From the NCBI GenBank assembly GCA_030601885.1, contig JAUWAU010000008.1:124001-188000 (forward strand): 64,000 bases of DNA, written 5' to 3'. The translations under genes and the position numbers were made by a program. This document shows, piece by piece, positions 34,197 to 43,455 of this stretch (its first letter is position 1; each line of letters begins with the position of its first letter). The notes below the pieces were generated by a model. It made no database searches. It was not told the origin of the DNA and saw only the letters and a program-made list of their open reading frames with translations. This stretch comes from Armatimonadota bacterium (GTDB lineage Bacteria; Armatimonadota; Zipacnadia; JAUWAU01).

Positions 34197-35483
34197 GTGA
34201 CAATCCTCATGGCTCACAAATACCTGTTCAGGGGCGGCGGCACTGCGACCTACTTGCTCACTCTCATGGAAGCGCTGCAGGCGCAAGGGCATCGCATTGT
34301 ACCCTTCACAGTGGCGTATGACGGTTCTCTGGAGAGCGAGTACAGCGACTACTACGTCTCGCCACCGGCGGCGGCCAACGAGGTGCACCTAAGGCAGATG
34401 CGCCTTTCGCCATGGAAGGCGCTGAAGCTCTTCGGACGCGCGACATACTCACTCGAGGCGAAGCGAAAAGCGAGACAATTGGCCGACGCCGCCGATGCAG
34501 ACATTGCGTTCGTAAACAACATCTACAACTACATGTCCCCGAGCATGCTCCATGCATTCAAAGCTCGCGGCATGCCAATAGTCATGCGCGTGGCCGACCA
34601 CAATCTGTTCTGCCCGTCGTACGATTGCTTCCGGACGGGCGAGTTCTGTATGGACTGTGTGGACCGGGGACTGTGGACCGCCCTCAGGCATCGGTGTGTG
34701 AAGCGTTCTCTCGCGGCCACAGTGGCGCGAGTGGCGTCAATGTACGTTCACAAAGCATTGCGGATCTACGATTGCGTTGACGTCTTCATTACTCCGTCGG
34801 AGTTCCTCAGAGACCTGCTCGTGCAGGCCGGCTTGCCGGAAGCTCGTGTGCGCGCCCTTCCGAGCTTCTGTCCTCCCGCGAATGGCCGCTCGCCGCTTCT
34901 CGGCGACGGCGATCACATCTTGTACTTCGGTCGCATATGGGCCCAAAAAGGGATTGATACACTGATAGATGCCTACGCTCTGCTGCGTCCCGACGTGCCG
35001 CTCGTCATCGCTGGCGGCGACCGAGACGGGGAGATGGGGCGACTGAAGCGTCGTGCCCAGCAAGCGCGGGTTGCTGACACCGTGCGGTTCGTGGGCCACA
35101 AGGATGCAGACGATCTATATGAGATCGTGCGCCGCGCGCTTTTCGTGGTAGTGCCGTCGAAGTTGCCAGACACCTTTCCCATGAGCGTTCTGGAGAGCTT
35201 TGCCCATGGTAAGCCAGTTGTCGGTGCAAGGGTCGGCGGCATTCCGGAGCAGATAACGCCCGAGTGCGGTCTGCTGTTCGAGGCCGGTAATGCCGATGAG
35301 CTGGCGCATGGCATGGAAACGCTCCTCGCGGATGATACGCGACGGGCGCAGATGGGTGAGGCCGCGTCCCAGAGGGCACACCAGGTGTACAGCATCGATG
35401 CACATCGTCGCGAACTGCTGAGCATCTTCGATGGGCTCCTGCTCGCGCGGGATACGCGCGCCGAAGAGCTGCAGGCCGTCTAG
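34197..35483 (+). CDS. family 4 glycosyltransferase
   Basis: 428 residues from GTG 34197, which has GGAG 8 bp upstream; GTG 34140 would add 19 residues but lacks a ribosome site. GT-B fold: the N-terminal domain has KYLFRGGGTATYLLTL (acceptor-side Gly loop) and a Cys-rich insert (CPSYDCFRTGEFCMDC) that could bind a metal. The C-terminal domain has ILYFGRIWAQKGIDTLIDA, LVIAGGDRDG and the donor-binding E-x7-E region in SVLESFAHGKPVVGARVGG. It would transfer a sugar from an NDP donor to the growing lipid-linked chain. Confidence 0.8.
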   Translation: MTILMAHKYLFRGGGTATYLLTLMEALQAQGHRIVPFTVAYDGSLESEYSDYYVSPPAAANEVHLRQMRLSPWKALKLFGRATYSLEAKRKARQLADAADADIAFVNNIYNYMSPSMLHAFKARGMPIVMRVADHNLFCPSYDCFRTGEFCMDCVDRGLWTALRHRCVKRSLAATVARVASMYVHKALRIYDCVDVFITPSEFLRDLLVQAGLPEARVRALPSFCPPANGRSPLLGDGDHILYFGRIWAQKGIDTLIDAYALLRPDVPLVIAGGDRDGEMGRLKRRAQQARVADTVRFVGHKDADDLYEIVRRALFVVVPSKLPDTFPMSVLESFAHGKPVVGARVGGIPEQITPECGLLFEAGNADELAHGMETLLADDTRRAQMGEAASQRAHQVYSIDAHRRELLSIFDGLLLARDTRAEELQAV

Positions 35484-35500
35484 CGGCCGAGTGCTGACAT

Positions 35501-37036
35501 ATGGCGACCAATCTGACAGGTAGACAACCGATTGGGGACACAGCTCTCGTAGAGCGTGTTCGGCGCATCGCCAATGAGACTCGGGACCGTGCTTCTGAGC
35601 TCGACTGGCGCCAGTTGCACCAGCCAAGGGCCGTGGGAATGGCCGTGGCCGTGGCGACCGGGATCATCGTGGCCGTCGCTATCGCCTTGGGCTACGCGAA
35701 GTATGCCGGGGCGTGGGTCGTGGCCATGGCCTTCATCGCCGCCGCCTTCGTGCGACCGGTGTTCGCACTGGTGGTGTGTTTCTGCGCCATCGCGCTGGTC
35801 CCGTTCGGGAGCCGCCTCTTCGGCTTCGGGGTGCCCAATCTTGACAATGCCATGGGACCAGTTCTGCTCGCCGGCGTGGTGCTTCAGGGCTACACCCGAC
35901 GGCTGCACCGGACGTTCCGAATCGGCGCGCTCGATGGTTTGATCATTGGGATGGCGATCGCCGGTGTCGTGGGTATGTTGGTCACGCCAGGTATAGTGCT
36001 GTGGAAATACTATACAAAGAACATCTTGTGTCCTTTGTGCTTCTATTTCGTCGGCCGGTTCATCGAGTTGAGCAGACGCGATTTCCAGATGCTGTTTAAG
36101 GTCCAGTTGGTGGTCGCGACGGCGTGCGCAATCTTCATCATTTGCAAGGATCTGCCCGGCCGGTCGCTCATATACGGACCGAATGTGCTGTATCAACCGG
36201 GCAACTGGGGTGCCATGGGACACAACGCGGCTGCTACGTTCCTGTGCTTCTGGACGCCCCTGTTCATTGCCGCCTCAGGGCGTGCTGGGTCGCGCCTCAG
36301 GAGCGTGCTTTGGTGCGCGGCATGCGTGGTCGTGATGATAGCCCTCCTGAAGACCAAAGAGAGGGCCATGATAGCGGGCAGTGTGCTTGGGCTAGCGGCT
36401 GCACTGCTGACAACCAAGAGCTGGAAACCGGCTGTGCCTGTGCTATCGCTGGCTTTCGTGGTGATGGTTCCCGGTTTCGTGATAACGGGGACGAGCGCAA
36501 CATACGACCGATTTACTACCGACAAAGTGAACACACGCATCGCCTACAATGCCGGCGCCATGAACGTACTTCGTTCTCGCGACTGGAACCCGGTCTTCGG
36601 GATTGGATTCAATCGCTTCTCATACGGCGGATACGCTCATGAATATACCCCACCCGAACTCATTGAGATGGCGCGGGGCACGTCCAGGGAACGCCTGCTG
36701 GAACGTGGCTGGGGTTTTCGTCCCTATATTCACAATCTTGCGCTTACTCTCATTGTGGAATTTGGGCTACTAGGAACTGTCCTCTTCGTTGCGCTCGCAC
36801 TCGGTCTGACTTGGCGTTGGGCCCGATGTCTCAGACGCGCGTCGGAGAGAATAGCACCAGACTCGCCCCTGCTGTTCGGACTCGCCGGCGCTTTCGTTGC
36901 GGTGTTGTTTTCGGGTATGTATCATAATCTGTACGTTATATTCCCCGCGCTCGTGCCTATGTGGTTCTTCGCCGGACTCATCATGGGGCATCCGGAGTTG
37001 TTTCGAGAACCCGCAGCACGAGCGTCCGAGACGTAG
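35501..37036 (+). CDS. O-antigen ligase/polymerase family membrane protein (Wzy_C)
   Basis: 511 residues, about 11 to 12 membrane segments. The large periplasmic loop before the last helices (about 335-420) has the features of O-antigen ligase/Wzy_C proteins, with FGIGFNRFSYGGYAHEY and HNLALTLIVEFGLLGTVLF, the conserved H-N-x-x-L and G-x-x-G pattern. It either polymerises repeat units or transfers finished chain to an acceptor on the outer face of the inner membrane. It is the only such gene in the window and follows the GT4 gene by 17 bp. The function could be Wzy or WaaL-like; the sequence alone does not decide. Confidence 0.75.
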   Translation: MATNLTGRQPIGDTALVERVRRIANETRDRASELDWRQLHQPRAVGMAVAVATGIIVAVAIALGYAKYAGAWVVAMAFIAAAFVRPVFALVVCFCAIALVPFGSRLFGFGVPNLDNAMGPVLLAGVVLQGYTRRLHRTFRIGALDGLIIGMAIAGVVGMLVTPGIVLWKYYTKNILCPLCFYFVGRFIELSRRDFQMLFKVQLVVATACAIFIICKDLPGRSLIYGPNVLYQPGNWGAMGHNAAATFLCFWTPLFIAASGRAGSRLRSVLWCAACVVVMIALLKTKERAMIAGSVLGLAAALLTTKSWKPAVPVLSLAFVVMVPGFVITGTSATYDRFTTDKVNTRIAYNAGAMNVLRSRDWNPVFGIGFNRFSYGGYAHEYTPPELIEMARGTSRERLLERGWGFRPYIHNLALTLIVEFGLLGTVLFVALALGLTWRWARCLRRASERIAPDSPLLFGLAGAFVAVLFSGMYHNLYVIFPALVPMWFFAGLIMGHPELFREPAARASET

Positions 37037-37070
37037 TCATGTGACTCGGGTCCCCAAGTGGGTGGCACAG

Positions 37071-39035
37071 ATGTCGGCGATTTGCGGAAAGGTCAGCACA
37101 GGGGCAGCGTTGTCGCGCATGGTGCGGGAATACATCAGAACGATGTGCAGCGCACTACAGCATCGCGCCTCGGCCGCTGAGTGTCTGCAGATGACCGACC
37201 GCGCGGCACTTGCCTGCAAAGGACGACGGACAGCCGGAGTTGGTTCGGTGATCGGGCAGGCTCCCCGGAGCAACGGCCAGTCAGTCTGCGCCGTCTGCGA
37301 CGGCGAGATCTATAACGCCGATGCGTTGCGGCGCGAACTGCAAGAGCGTGGCCAGAGTTTCAGCACAGAGGACCACGCTGAGCTGATCGCTCATCTGTAT
37401 GAAAGCAGCGATGATCAGTGGCCGGCACGTCTGCGCGGCGCGTTTGCCTTTGCCGTGTGGGACGAGAAGAACCAGCGGCTGCTGCTGGGTCGTGATCGAA
37501 TAGGCCAGAAGCCCCTCTCCTACGCCCAGCTGTCTGACGGGCTGGTCTTCGCATCGGGCCCCCAAGCGGTCGCGGCTCACCCCCAAGTCAGCCGGGACAT
37601 CGATGTAGAGGCCCTCGATGACTACCTGCGCTTTGGCTACATTCCCTGGCCCAGGACGATCTTCGCCGGGGTGAAGAAGCTGCCGCCCGCGCACATTCTG
37701 GTCGCGGAGAACGGCCAGATCCGGGTCGAGCCATATTGGCGGATGGGGTTCGACAACATCGCTGAGGCCAGCGAAGACGAGGCGGCTGAAGAGCTGCTGG
37801 CCCGGCTCCGGCGGGCGACCCGAAAGAGAATGGCCGATCTCGACCATCCGGCAGTGCTGCTCAGCGGGGGTGTGGACTCCAGTCTCGTGGTGGCCCTGGC
37901 CAGTGAGGTGAGCTCGCAGCCCCTGCTCACGTTCTCGATCGGTTTCGAGGAGGCCGACTTCGACGAACGGCAGCACGCGCGGCGCGTGGCGGAGAAATAC
38001 GGCACGGATCACCATGAGCATGTCGTGGGGCCGGACATTGCCGACACCTTCCCCAAGTTGGCGCGATACTACGGTGAGCCTTATGCGGATTCGTCGGCCA
38101 TTGTCACGTTCGAGCTCTGTCGGTTCGCGCGGCAGCACGTCCCTGCCGTCCTGCTGGGTGACGGCGGCGATGACCTGTTCGCCGGATATGGTAGGTATGC
38201 CCTTTGTCTCGGGCAGCGACCGGCCCATCGTCACCCCCTGCTGAGCCTCCCTCTGGCGTTCGGACGTCTTCCGAGCGCGCTTGTGGCGCCGTCGATGCGC
38301 CTGGCGAGCGCTTTGGTGAGTCCCCTCGCCGACGGCAGCGAGAAGCTACACAAGCTCCGGGACTCGATAGAGTATGTGCCCAAGACTCTCGTGCAGCGTC
38401 ACTGGCGGCACGTTTGCCGGATTCGGCACGATGAAGAGCGCCTCTGGCTGCTCTCAGATGACCTGCGCGCAGTACTCGCGGATCGGGACCCATGGCCTGA
38501 GTATCGCAAGAAGTCGTCTATCGGCGATCCGAATGTTGCGCCGCTGAACCAACTGCTCTCGGCTGACTTGGTCACGTACCTGCCGGACGATCTGTGTGTG
38601 AAGACTGACGTGGCCGGCACGGGCAACGACCTCGTGCTCAGGGCACCCATCCTGGACGACAGCGTCGTGGAGTTCGCCCTCTGCCTTCGGCCCGACCTGA
38701 AAGTGAAGAATGGCATCACCAAGTACTTGCTCAAGCGCATTGCCCGGCAGTTCGTGCCGGCCGAGAACCTCGACCGGCGCAAGCAAGGTTTCGGCGTTCC
38801 GGTTGGCGCGTGGCTCCGGGGGCCGCTCAGGGACATGTGCTGCGACCTTCTGCTTCGTAGCCAGGCAGCCGAACGCGGCCTGCTCAACGGGACGGCTGTG
38901 GGGCAACTCGTACGCGAACACACCGACGGTGTGCGGAATCATTCGGAGCGCCTTTGGCAACTGCTGATGTTGGAGCTATGGCTGCGCGAGTGCGCGGACG
39001 GAAGTGCGGTTTCGGTCAGTAAGTCGGCGGGCTGA
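37071..39035 (+). CDS. asparagine-synthetase-like amidotransferase, glutaminase nucleophile replaced by Ser (copy 2)
   Basis: 654 residues from ATG 37071, chosen because MSAICGKV then lines up with MCGICGKV of the next gene. In this alignment the nucleophile Cys2 is Ser. Other glutaminase motifs are also worn: HRGPDDEG has become HRASAAE, the RLSIIDL stretch is gone and NGEVYN is DGEIYN. The synthetase half is well kept: SGGVDSS near residue 265, GDGGDDLFAGYGRY and the C-terminal RRKQGFGVPVGAWL. It is probably an ATP-dependent amide or carboxyl-activating ligase fed by ammonia or an amine from elsewhere. GTG 37041 is an alternative start. It is in tandem with its intact paralogue. Confidence 0.8.
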   Translation: MSAICGKVSTGAALSRMVREYIRTMCSALQHRASAAECLQMTDRAALACKGRRTAGVGSVIGQAPRSNGQSVCAVCDGEIYNADALRRELQERGQSFSTEDHAELIAHLYESSDDQWPARLRGAFAFAVWDEKNQRLLLGRDRIGQKPLSYAQLSDGLVFASGPQAVAAHPQVSRDIDVEALDDYLRFGYIPWPRTIFAGVKKLPPAHILVAENGQIRVEPYWRMGFDNIAEASEDEAAEELLARLRRATRKRMADLDHPAVLLSGGVDSSLVVALASEVSSQPLLTFSIGFEEADFDERQHARRVAEKYGTDHHEHVVGPDIADTFPKLARYYGEPYADSSAIVTFELCRFARQHVPAVLLGDGGDDLFAGYGRYALCLGQRPAHRHPLLSLPLAFGRLPSALVAPSMRLASALVSPLADGSEKLHKLRDSIEYVPKTLVQRHWRHVCRIRHDEERLWLLSDDLRAVLADRDPWPEYRKKSSIGDPNVAPLNQLLSADLVTYLPDDLCVKTDVAGTGNDLVLRAPILDDSVVEFALCLRPDLKVKNGITKYLLKRIARQFVPAENLDRRKQGFGVPVGAWLRGPLRDMCCDLLLRSQAAERGLLNGTAVGQLVREHTDGVRNHSERLWQLLMLELWLRECADGSAVSVSKSAG

Positions 39036-39116
39036 TGGCGCGCCCGTTCGCCACTGCCGCAACGCGCGGCCGAGGCGGACGGGGCGCTCATGCTGCTCTG
39101 AGAGCCTTGATGGACC

Positions 39117-41060
39117 ATGTGTGGAATCTGTGGCAAAGTTAACACCTTGCGTCCCTTGCCCGAGGACACCGAGGGCATCCTGGGGCGCATGTGCGAGCTG
39201 CTGAAGCACCGCGGACCGGACGATGAGGGCCGCGCCATGTTCTCGCACGCGGCCATTGGCCATCGCCGGCTCAGCATCATCGATCTCTCCGGCGGACATC
39301 AACCCATATTCAATGAAGACGACACCATGTGCGTGGTGTGCAACGGGGAGGTATACAACTTCCACGAGCTCCGCGCAGAGCTGGAAGCCGGGGGACACAG
39401 CTTTCACACGAATAGTGACACCGAAGTCGTCATTCACTTGTACGAAGACATGGGCCCGGAGTGCGTCAAGCGACTGCGAGGGATGTTCGCCCTCGCGATC
39501 TGGGACGACACAAGGCGCCGTCTGGTCCTGGCCGTCGATCGCCTGGGGCAGAAGCCGCTGGTGTATGCAGAGCGCGATGGCTCCGTCGTCTTCGCCTCGG
39601 AGCTGCGGTCCATTCTCGTGGATCAATCGGTGGACACCTCGATACTCGCCGAATCGCTCGAGGACTTCTTCCGGTTTGGCTACGTGCCTTGGCCCAACAC
39701 GATATTCCGCGACGTGAAGAAGCTGCCGCCGGCGCATCTGTTAGTGGCCGAGGATGGCCGTGTCCGTGTCGAACGCTATTGGCAGCTCCGCTTCGACAGG
39801 ATTGTTCCCAGGTCAGAGGGCGAGGCCGTCGAGGAGCTGCTCGAACTCCTGCGCGAGTCCATACAACTGCGCCTCATCAGCGATGTGCCGTTGGGCGCCT
39901 TTCTCAGCGGCGGGGTGGACTCCAGCATCATCGTCGCACTCATGAGCGAGGCAAGCAGCGGGCCGGTGGAAACGTTCTCGATAGGCTTCGAGGAGTCCGA
40001 CTACGACGAACGGGCCCATGCGAGGCGCATCGCGGAGAGATATGGCACCACGCATCACGAGTTCGTGGTGCGGCCAGATATGGCGGCCATACTGCCGGAG
40101 ATCGTGTGGCACTACGGCGAGCCGTACGCGGATGCCTCCGCAGTGCCCACGTTCTTCCTCTCGCGACTGACTCGTCAGCATGTGACCGTCGCGCTCAACG
40201 GGGATGGCGGGGACGAGCTGTTCGCCGGCTATCCGCGGTATGCTCTCTCCCTTGGCCGGCGGCCCGAGTATCGAAGCGCCGCGCTCGCGCTCCCGCTGGC
40301 AGTGGCTCGTGTACCAGGCGCTGCGAAGGCAATCAATGGGGTGGCGCAGGGCGTGCTCGGCCTGATCCCCTCTCGGCGCGGATCGATTGCGAAGGTGCGG
40401 GATGGTTTTCGGTACCTGGCAATGACTCCGCTACAGCGCCATTGGCGGCATGTGGCCCATCTGCATCACGGAGACCCCAGAGCGCTGCTGGCGGCGGACG
40501 TTATCGCCCAGCTCGACCATCGCGATCCGTGGGACGCCTACGCGGCGAAGTGTGGGCTGCCCGCCGAGGGCGTGGACCCGCTGAATCAGTTATTGACGGC
40601 CGATCTGCTGACGTACCTTCCCGACGACTTGCTGGTGAAGGTGGACATCGCCGCCATGTCGCAGGCTCTGGAGCCGAGGTCGCCGTTCCTGGACCATAAG
40701 GTGGCCGAGTTCGCTGCCTCGCTGTCGCCGGATCTGAAACTACGAAACGGGGCAGCGAAGTACCTACTGCGCAAGGCGGCAGCCGGCTTGGTGCCGACGG
40801 AAAACCTGAACCGGCGGAAGCAGGGCTTCGCAATGCCGGTGGGACACTGGCTGCGGCACGACCTCAAGGATCTGGCTCATGATGTCCTGCTGTCGCCAAC
40901 CGCGCGCCAGCGTGGACTGCTGAATACCGAGGAAGTGAGCCGTCTTCTTCAGGAGCACGTCTCCGGCACTCGCCGGCACGACGAGCGCCTGTGGAAGCTG
41001 CTCATGCTCGAGCTGTGGTTTCAGCGGTGCGTTAATGGACAGAGCGCGGTCGCGACCTGA
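39117..41060 (+). CDS. glutamine-dependent amidotransferase, AsnB family, exosortase-A-system type (copy 3, intact)
   Basis: 647 residues with every class-II motif: Cys2 nucleophile in MCGICGKV, HRGPDDEG, RLSIIDL, NGEVYNF and SDTEVVIHLYED. The synthetase half has SGGVDSS near residue 264, GDGGDELFAGYPRY and NRRKQGFAMPVGHWL. It takes ammonia from glutamine and amidates an ATP-activated carboxylate. Family members in exopolysaccharide loci amidate uronic acids or related acids, and an exosortase-A-associated amidotransferase family is known. It starts 81 bp after copy 2 and has clear sequence similarity to it throughout, so the pair is a tandem duplication in which only this copy kept a working glutaminase. 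Confidence 0.85.
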   Translation: MCGICGKVNTLRPLPEDTEGILGRMCELLKHRGPDDEGRAMFSHAAIGHRRLSIIDLSGGHQPIFNEDDTMCVVCNGEVYNFHELRAELEAGGHSFHTNSDTEVVIHLYEDMGPECVKRLRGMFALAIWDDTRRRLVLAVDRLGQKPLVYAERDGSVVFASELRSILVDQSVDTSILAESLEDFFRFGYVPWPNTIFRDVKKLPPAHLLVAEDGRVRVERYWQLRFDRIVPRSEGEAVEELLELLRESIQLRLISDVPLGAFLSGGVDSSIIVALMSEASSGPVETFSIGFEESDYDERAHARRIAERYGTTHHEFVVRPDMAAILPEIVWHYGEPYADASAVPTFFLSRLTRQHVTVALNGDGGDELFAGYPRYALSLGRRPEYRSAALALPLAVARVPGAAKAINGVAQGVLGLIPSRRGSIAKVRDGFRYLAMTPLQRHWRHVAHLHHGDPRALLAADVIAQLDHRDPWDAYAAKCGLPAEGVDPLNQLLTADLLTYLPDDLLVKVDIAAMSQALEPRSPFLDHKVAEFAASLSPDLKLRNGAAKYLLRKAAAGLVPTENLNRRKQGFAMPVGHWLRHDLKDLAHDVLLSPTARQRGLLNTEEVSRLLQEHVSGTRRHDERLWKLLMLELWFQRCVNGQSAVAT

Positions 41061-41112
41061 TGTGGCCGCACCCAAAGGCAAGGCAATCGCAGTTCATTCA
41101 CGTGATTCGGTC

Positions 41113-42273
41113 ATGACTGACGGCAGCTCCAACGCCCAAAAAGTGTGCTTCATCGCCACGAGCGGAGCGATGGTGCACATGCTCATTGGCCACGGCCAGC
41201 AGCGCGTCGGCGGTGCTGAGCTCCAGTTGCTCAAGCTGGCCCGGCACCTGCGCGACCGTGGTTGGCGCGTGAGCTTCATCGTCGGGGACTACGGACAGCC
41301 CGACCGTGCCGAGACAGAAGATGAGATCGTGCTCTACAGGGCGCATCGTCCCAGAGGGAGCAGGGAATCGGCGTTGCGCTTCGCTCTCTGCTCATTGCCC
41401 CGCTTGTGGCGGGCACTGCGGGCGGCCGGGGCTCAGGTGTATGTGCAGCGTTGCGCTAATTGGGTTGCCGGACCGATAGCCTGGTATTGTCGCCGCTCAG
41501 GTCGTAGGTTCGTTTTCTCCCTTGCCTCCATCACCGATGCGCTGTGCAACCAGGAAAGCGAGTTTCTTAAATCGCCGCCCGAGCGGTGGCTTTGCCGTCG
41601 CGGGCTCCGGCAAGCCGATGCCGTCATCGCGCAAACGCGGGAACAGCTCGACCTGCTGCGGCGACATCAGGGGCGCGACGCTGTGGTGATACCTAACGTG
41701 TGGGAAGCTCCGAATGGCGATATGCCCAAGCCCGAGCCGCGGCGCGTCCTGTGGGCAGGATCGCTGATTCCGCTGAAGCGGCCCCTGATGCTCTTGGAGG
41801 CTGCCGCGCTCGTGCCGGAGGTCGAGTTCATCATGGCGGGTGGCGACAGCGCCGAACACGAGGACCTGGCAGAGCAGGTGCGAGCACGCGCACAGGCTCT
41901 GCCGAACGTGTCCCTGTTGGGCTCAGTGCCCTTTGATGAGCTTAGCATCCACTACGCGGACGCATGGGCTCTAGTCAACACCTCCCACACCGAGGGCTTT
42001 CCCAATACGTTCCTGCAGGCGTGGGCATGCAGGGCGCCGGTCGTGACGACTTATGATCCCGACGAGGTGCTGTGCCGCCACGAGATCGGCTTCCATTGTC
42101 GCACGGCGGGCGAGCTGGCCGAACGCATACGGACCCTTTGCACGGACAAGGCTCTGCGGGATCGCATGGGCTGCAGGGCGCAGGAATACGTGCGGAGCCA
42201 CCATGATCCAGGCGTCGTGATACCAAAGGTCGAGAAGCTGCTGACACAGTTGATCGACGAGCGCCGAACGTAA
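41113..42273 (+). CDS. family 4 glycosyltransferase (tandem copy A)
   Basis: 386 residues from ATG 41113, selected because it aligns with the start of the next, paralogous gene; ATG 41035 would overlap the amidotransferase. GT-B motifs: VGGAELQLLKLARHL, RRVLWAGSLIPLKRP, EFIMAGGDS, and NTFLQAWACRAPVVTTYDPDE with the donor-binding acidic residue in EGFPN. No membrane segment. It ends directly before the next start codon. Confidence 0.8.
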   Translation: MTDGSSNAQKVCFIATSGAMVHMLIGHGQQRVGGAELQLLKLARHLRDRGWRVSFIVGDYGQPDRAETEDEIVLYRAHRPRGSRESALRFALCSLPRLWRALRAAGAQVYVQRCANWVAGPIAWYCRRSGRRFVFSLASITDALCNQESEFLKSPPERWLCRRGLRQADAVIAQTREQLDLLRRHQGRDAVVIPNVWEAPNGDMPKPEPRRVLWAGSLIPLKRPLMLLEAAALVPEVEFIMAGGDSAEHEDLAEQVRARAQALPNVSLLGSVPFDELSIHYADAWALVNTSHTEGFPNTFLQAWACRAPVVTTYDPDEVLCRHEIGFHCRTAGELAERIRTLCTDKALRDRMGCRAQEYVRSHHDPGVVIPKVEKLLTQLIDERRT

Positions 42274-43455
42274 ATGGCTGACAGCGGAGCCGGACAACTC
42301 AGTTCGAAGCCGTCGGTATGCTTCGTAGCCCCATCCGCACCGATGATCAGGGTGCTGCTTGGGTCGGGCCCTGCGGAAGCCGGCGGCAGCCAGTTGCAGC
42401 TCGGCCTGATGGCGAACATGCTCAGGCACCGCGGCTGGGCTGTGCGGTTCGTCGTTGGTGACTTCCTTCAGCAGCGTCAAACGACGACGGCGAGCGGGAT
42501 AGAGCTCATCGCATCCTACGGCCATACGCGGCTCCCGAAAGGGCTGCGCTTCGTTCTGCATCGCATGCCGCGAATGTGGCGTGCGTTGGGCAAAGCAGCG
42601 GCAGACGTATACGTGTGTCAAGGCGTAGGCTGGGAGACCGGGCTCGTCGCGGCGTTCTGCCGTTTGCATGGGGCGAAATGCATCATCCGCATGGGATCCG
42701 CGGCCGACCCATTCTTTGATAGCGATGCTGTGTCATTCATCCCGCGAAAGGACCGTTGGTTGTCGGCGTATGGCTTGGGTCACGCGCATGTCATAACGGC
42801 CCAGACCCAGGAGCAGTTGAGCGCATTGCGCGAGCGCCTGGGCCGGGATGGGGTGCTGCTACGAAATGTGTGGCAGGTACCCGATGAGGCAGCGACCTTG
42901 AACGGCGCACCGCGGGTCCTGTGGGCGGGCCGCATCGAAGGCGTGAAACGCCCTCAGATGTTGCTTGACGTGGCAGAGCGGCTCCAGGACGTTCACTTCG
43001 TGATGGCTGGTGGACGGGGAACGCTGCGCGGCGATTGCTTTGACTCGGTAGAGATACGTGCGCGCGGCATGGCCAACGTGGATTTCCGGGCCTTCGTGCC
43101 GCCATCGGAGCTTGACGCTGAATACGCTGCAGCGTCGGCCCTTCTCTGCACCTCAGAGATCGAGGGCTTCCCAAACACATTCCTGCAGGCCTGGGGCCAC
43201 GGGCGGCCAGTAGTGTCGACGTACGATCCGGACGAAGTGATCTGTCGCGAGCGCGTTGGCGTGCACTGCCGAGATGTCGAGGAGGTAGCTGAGGCAATCA
43301 AGTTCATTTGCCGCGACTCGGCCGAGGCCGAGGCGATGGGAGCACGCGGGCGCGCGTATGTGAAGGCGCACCACTCGCCGGAGGTCGTGATTCCCAAACT
43401 GGAGAGACTGCTGCTTGATGTCGTGCGAAGCAATCACGAACAGCAAAGCGCATGA
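42274..43455 (+). CDS. family 4 glycosyltransferase (tandem copy B)
   Basis: 393 residues, ATG immediately after the upstream TAA. It parallels copy A throughout: GGSQLQLGLMANML, RVLWAGRIEGVKRPQMLLD, FVMAGGRG, and EGFPNTFLQAWGHGRPVV followed by STYDPDEVICRERVG. The two are old tandem duplicates that have diverged substantially, so they probably add different sugars or make different linkages. The last 38 bp overlap the next gene's longest start. Confidence 0.8.
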   Translation: MADSGAGQLSSKPSVCFVAPSAPMIRVLLGSGPAEAGGSQLQLGLMANMLRHRGWAVRFVVGDFLQQRQTTTASGIELIASYGHTRLPKGLRFVLHRMPRMWRALGKAAADVYVCQGVGWETGLVAAFCRLHGAKCIIRMGSAADPFFDSDAVSFIPRKDRWLSAYGLGHAHVITAQTQEQLSALRERLGRDGVLLRNVWQVPDEAATLNGAPRVLWAGRIEGVKRPQMLLDVAERLQDVHFVMAGGRGTLRGDCFDSVEIRARGMANVDFRAFVPPSELDAEYAAASALLCTSEIEGFPNTFLQAWGHGRPVVSTYDPDEVICRERVGVHCRDVEEVAEAIKFICRDSAEAEAMGARGRAYVKAHHSPEVVIPKLERLLLDVVRSNHEQQSA

